DNA of 64,000 bases, taken from the NCBI GenBank assembly GCA_015060335.1, contig SUYR01000007.1, positions 1 through 64,000 of the forward strand, read 5' to 3'. The notes under the pieces were generated by a model. It worked only from the letters and a program-made list of their open reading frames with translations. It was not told the origin of the DNA and did no database searches. The position numbers and the translations under genes were made by a program. Shown piece after piece: positions 61,066 through 64,000 of this stretch; position 1 is the stretch's first letter, and each line of letters begins with the position of its first letter. The DNA comes from Bacteroidales bacterium. GTDB taxonomy: Bacteria > Bacteroidota > Bacteroidia > Bacteroidales > UBA932.

Positions 61066-61091
61066 AGCGGTGTGTATGTATGTTTTATATG

Positions 61092-61120
61092 ACCTGCTTT
61101 CCTCGGAGGCAGGTTTTTTT
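61092..61120 (+). terminator. Attenuator terminator of the his operon
   Basis: ACCTGC...GCAGGT stem with an inner TTCC/GGAG pairing, followed by seven T. It lies 26 bp past the leader peptide stop and 28 bp before hisG. Confidence 0.82.
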
Positions 61121-61147
61121 ATTTGAATGGATATGGAAGAAAATGTA

Positions 61148-61999
61148 ATGTTGAGGATTGCTGTTCAGACAAAAGGACGTCTGAATGAGCAGAGTATGGA
61201 TCTTTTGAAGGAGGCAGGTGTGACAGTAAGTCAGGAAAAGAGGAAGTTCCTGATGCGTGCTGCCGACTTTCCGGCTGAAATCATATTTCTTCGTGATGAT
61301 GATATCCCTCAGACCGTTGCTATAGGTGCGGCTGATGTAGGAATAGTAGGATATAATGAAGTTGCGGAAAAGGGGCTTGATGTAGAAATTCTTCAGAAAC
61401 TTGGTTTCGGGGGATGTCGCCTTTCATTGGCTATTCCAAAGACGGAAAATTATACCGGACTGGAGTATTTCAATGGAAAGAGGGTCGCTACATCATATCC
61501 TGAAATTCTCAGCAGATATTTTGCAGAGAACGGCATTGAAGCTGAGATCCATACGATTACAGGTTCTGTGGAGATTGCGCCTACTGCCGGTCTTGCAGAT
61601 GCCATATTCGATATCGTATCATCCGGCGGAACCCTCGTTTCAAACGGTCTTGTGGAGGTTGAGAAGGTGGTATTCTCAGAGGCAGTCCTCATCGGAAATC
61701 CGCAGCTTTCGGCTCAGAAGATGGAGCTTGCAAAGAAACTGATGTCACGTTTCGAGGCAGTCAGAAATGGAATTGGCAAGAAGTACCTGCTACTGAATAT
61801 TCCTGCCGAGGCGCTCGACAAGGCAATCGATATGCTTCCTGCAATGCGCAGCCCGACAGTCATTCCTCTGGCAAACAGTCAGTGGTGTTCTCTCCAGACA
61901 GTTGTGGATGAGGAAAATATCTGGAATATAATAGAGAATCTCAAGACAATAGGTGCAGAAGGAATTCTCGTGCTTTCACTCGATAAGATAGTTTTATAA
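61148..61999 (+). CDS. hisG: ATP phosphoribosyltransferase (long form)
   Basis: 283 residues from the ATG at 61148, which gives the usual opening MLRIAVQTKGRLNEQSMDLL; ATGs at 61127 and 61133 add nonconserved codons. Motifs include FLRDDDIPQTVAIGAADVGIVG, TGSVEIAPTAGLADAIFDIVSSGGTL (pieces TGSVEIAPTAGLADAIFD and IVSSGGTL) and a C-terminal regulatory domain, so it is the long, feedback-inhibited HisG. First step of histidine synthesis: ATP + PRPP to phosphoribosyl-ATP. It overlaps hisD by one base. Confidence 0.96.
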   Translation: MLRIAVQTKGRLNEQSMDLLKEAGVTVSQEKRKFLMRAADFPAEIIFLRDDDIPQTVAIGAADVGIVGYNEVAEKGLDVEILQKLGFGGCRLSLAIPKTENYTGLEYFNGKRVATSYPEILSRYFAENGIEAEIHTITGSVEIAPTAGLADAIFDIVSSGGTLVSNGLVEVEKVVFSEAVLIGNPQLSAQKMELAKKLMSRFEAVRNGIGKKYLLLNIPAEALDKAIDMLPAMRSPTVIPLANSQWCSLQTVVDEENIWNIIENLKTIGAEGILVLSLDKIVL

Positions 62000-63276
62000 T
62001 GAAAAGATATATTGACCCGGACAAGTCTTTGTGGCAGGAACTCACTGCAAGGGTTATGGTGGATGACGCTGTAATCGAAGGTCGTGTCGCGTCTATTCTG
62101 GAACGTGTAAGAAAGGATGGAGACAAGGCTCTGATAGATCTGGCTTCGGAAATCGACAAGGTGGATCTGTCTGCAGGCATAGAGGTTAGCCAGTCAGAAA
62201 TCGCAGAGGCAGTGGCACTTGTTTCTGATGAACTGAAGGCAAGTGTGGAAGCGGCATATGCAAATATCCATAAATTCCACTCAGCACAGAAATTTATTCC
62301 GGTAGATGTCAATACCTCTCCGGGAGTAAGGTGCGTGCAGAAGGCTGTTCCTATCCAGAAAGTAGGACTGTATATTCCTGGTGGCTCTGCTCCATTGTTT
62401 TCGACCGTTCTCATGCTTGCCATACCGGCAAAGGTGGCTGGCTGCAGGGAAGTGATCCTTTGTACTCCATGCGGAAGGGACGGCAAGGTCGCTTCGGCTG
62501 TACTTTATGCTGCTTCGCTATGTGGCGTGGACAGAATATTCAAGGTTGGTGGAGCGCAGGCGGTTGCAGCCATGGCATATGGTACACAGACTGTTCCTGC
62601 TGTAGATAAGATATTCGGCCCCGGCAACCGTTATGTGACCAAGGCAAAGGAAATGGTATCCAGGAAGGTGGCTATCGATATGCCTGCCGGACCGTCAGAG
62701 GTGCTGGTGATGGCAGACGAGTCTGCTGTTCCGTCATTTGTCGCGTCTGACCTGCTTTCACAGGCTGAACATGGACCTGATTCTCAGGTGATTCTTGTAT
62801 GCGACAATGAAGATCTTGCATATAAGGTGCAGATGGCTGTGGATGTGCAGCTGGAGGCCCTCCCGAGAAAGGAGGTCGCACTTAAGGCCCTGTCTGAAAG
62901 CCGTATGATAGTCATTCCATCTATTGACAGACAGATAGAGTTCGTAAACATGTATGGCCCGGAACATCTTATAATATCCATGTCTGACCCTTGGAGTATT
63001 GCGGAAAGAATTACAGCAGCAGGAAGTGTGTTCATTGGAAATTATACTCCGGAAAGTGCAGGAGACTATGCCTCAGGCACCAATCATACTCTTCCGACTT
63101 CAGGTTGGGCACGTTCCATGAGCGGAGTCAATCTCGACAGTTTTGTAAGAAAGATAACATACCAGGAAATAACCCGTGAAGGCATATCTGCATTGGGAAG
63201 CACAATCGTCACAATGGCTCAGGCTGAAGGACTTGATGCTCACGCAAATGCTGCGATAATCAGAATTAAATCATGA
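61999..63276 (+). CDS. hisD: Histidinol dehydrogenase
   Basis: 425 residues. The zinc enzyme's blocks are VQKVGLYIPGGSAPLFSTVLM, ILCTPCGRDGKVASAVLYAA, KVGGAQAVAAMAYGT, IFGPGNRYVTKAKEMVS, DMPAGPSEVLVMADESA and GPEHLIISMSD. Converts histidinol to histidine with NAD+ in two steps. Last residues overlap the hisC start by four bases (ATGA). Confidence 0.97.
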   Translation: MKRYIDPDKSLWQELTARVMVDDAVIEGRVASILERVRKDGDKALIDLASEIDKVDLSAGIEVSQSEIAEAVALVSDELKASVEAAYANIHKFHSAQKFIPVDVNTSPGVRCVQKAVPIQKVGLYIPGGSAPLFSTVLMLAIPAKVAGCREVILCTPCGRDGKVASAVLYAASLCGVDRIFKVGGAQAVAAMAYGTQTVPAVDKIFGPGNRYVTKAKEMVSRKVAIDMPAGPSEVLVMADESAVPSFVASDLLSQAEHGPDSQVILVCDNEDLAYKVQMAVDVQLEALPRKEVALKALSESRMIVIPSIDRQIEFVNMYGPEHLIISMSDPWSIAERITAAGSVFIGNYTPESAGDYASGTNHTLPTSGWARSMSGVNLDSFVRKITYQEITREGISALGSTIVTMAQAEGLDAHANAAIIRIKS

Positions 63277-64000
63277 GACAGATGGATATATACTCTCTGG
63301 CGCGTCCCAATATTCGTAATCTTGCGCCATATTCGACAGCACGTGATGAATGTCAGGTGAAGATAGGAAGTTTTCTGGATGCAAATGAAAATCCGTTCAA
63401 CAACGGATACAACCGTTATCCCGATCCCCGTCAGGCGGAGCTCAAGAGCCTGATCTCGAGAATAAAAGGTATTCCAGTGAAGAATATGTTTATCGGAAAC
63501 GGAAGTGATGAGGCGATCGATCTGTGTTTCAGGGTGTTCTGTGAGCCTGGTATCGACAATGTAGTAAGCATCGCTCCGACCTACGGAATGTACAAGGTTG
63601 CTGCTGATATCAATAATGTAAGTATGCGAGAAGTCCCTCTCGGCAAGGATTTTTCCCTGCCTGTTGAGGCTCTGCTGGCTGCATGCGATGACAGGACCAG
63701 GCTGATGTTTGTCTGCTCTCCTAATAATCCGACAGGAAATGCCTTCCCGCTGGATCAGATTCTCCGTCTTGCAGGATCCTTTGACGGAATGCTTGTGGTG
63801 GATGAGGCATATATAGATTTCTCCTCTGAACAGAGTCTTTCCGGATATATTTCTGAGTATCAGAATCTTATAGTTCTTCAGACCCTTTCCAAAGCTTATG
63901 GTATGGCAGCTCTCCGTCTGGGACTTGCATTTGCGGACGAGAGAACGATGGCAATGTTCGCTAACGTGAAGTATCCATACAATATTTCGCTTGCCGGAAT
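63273..64000 (+). CDS. hisC: Histidinol-phosphate aminotransferase, 3' end outside window
   Basis: The first 242 codons are present. The PLP-lysine region is SKAYGMAALRLGLAFA, and upstream lie YPDPRQAELKSLISRIKGIP, GNGSDEAIDLCFRVFC, CSPNNPTGN and VVDEAYIDF, all standard for class I/II aminotransferases of this family. Transfers an amino group to imidazole-acetol phosphate in histidine synthesis. The start overlaps hisD by four bases, and the gene continues past 64000. Confidence 0.95.
   Translation, partial: MRQMDIYSLARPNIRNLAPYSTARDECQVKIGSFLDANENPFNNGYNRYPDPRQAELKSLISRIKGIPVKNMFIGNGSDEAIDLCFRVFCEPGIDNVVSIAPTYGMYKVAADINNVSMREVPLGKDFSLPVEALLAACDDRTRLMFVCSPNNPTGNAFPLDQILRLAGSFDGMLVVDEAYIDFSSEQSLSGYISEYQNLIVLQTLSKAYGMAALRLGLAFADERTMAMFANVKYPYNISLAG

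Overview
The window is a chromosomal segment of a member of the Bacteroidales (phylum Bacteroidota). The evidence is a set of features typical of that group: many lipoproteins with a lipobox ending in Cys, a Mfa/fimbrillin-type fimbrial locus, Omp28, DUF6029 and PL29-N-type surface proteins, an ExbB-ExbD-ExbD cluster, long-form HisG, a phosphotransferase-RapZ fusion, and promoters of the form TTTG (or ATTG)-N19/20-TAnnTTTG. Genus cannot be settled from the sequence alone. Genes are densely packed in short operons on both strands.

Left end (1-10.4 kb) is an accessory region. It holds three Rpn/PD-(D/E)XK nuclease genes (one cut by the window edge), an antitoxin gene with its operator but no toxin, and a family of repeats about 75-80 bp long whose copies abut the 3' ends of three genes. 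It also holds a four-gene fimbrial lipoprotein operon whose first gene encodes a lipoprotein signal peptide but has no usual start codon for it. Between about 10.2 and 13.1 kb an M1 aminopeptidase gene is flanked by two copies of a 106-bp palindromic element; a tyrosine recombinase follows, and a third copy lies at 34.3 kb.

The core region (14.3-38.7 kb) carries tonB-like, udk and asnS genes, an exbB-exbD-exbD operon, ansA-tatD-dprA, queA, a NUDIX gene, and a pyrE operon (SRPBCC protein, rRNA methyltransferase, TPR protein, LolC/E-type permease). It continues with a porin and MltF-type transglycosylase, an AmgK-like kinase fused to a RapZ C-terminal domain next to a MurU-like nucleotidyltransferase (probable peptidoglycan sugar recycling), a CPBP protease, a second nucleotidyltransferase, a FtsB/DivIC protein and purB.

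From 38.9 to 53.6 kb lie large surface lipoproteins, an Omp28-like protein, a DoxX-like protein, tmk, folP, a TlpA-like thioredoxin and a DUF6029 protein. Then come a MATE pump, truB-rpiB, two tiny membrane proteins overlapping a glycerate kinase gene, and a three-gene operon (flavodoxin-like oxidoreductase, unknown membrane protein, isochorismatase-PncC fusion) that looks like pyridine-nucleotide metabolism. The right end is the start of the histidine operon (hisG-hisD-hisC), preceded by a His-rich leader peptide and an attenuator hairpin. No rRNA, tRNA or CRISPR array was seen.
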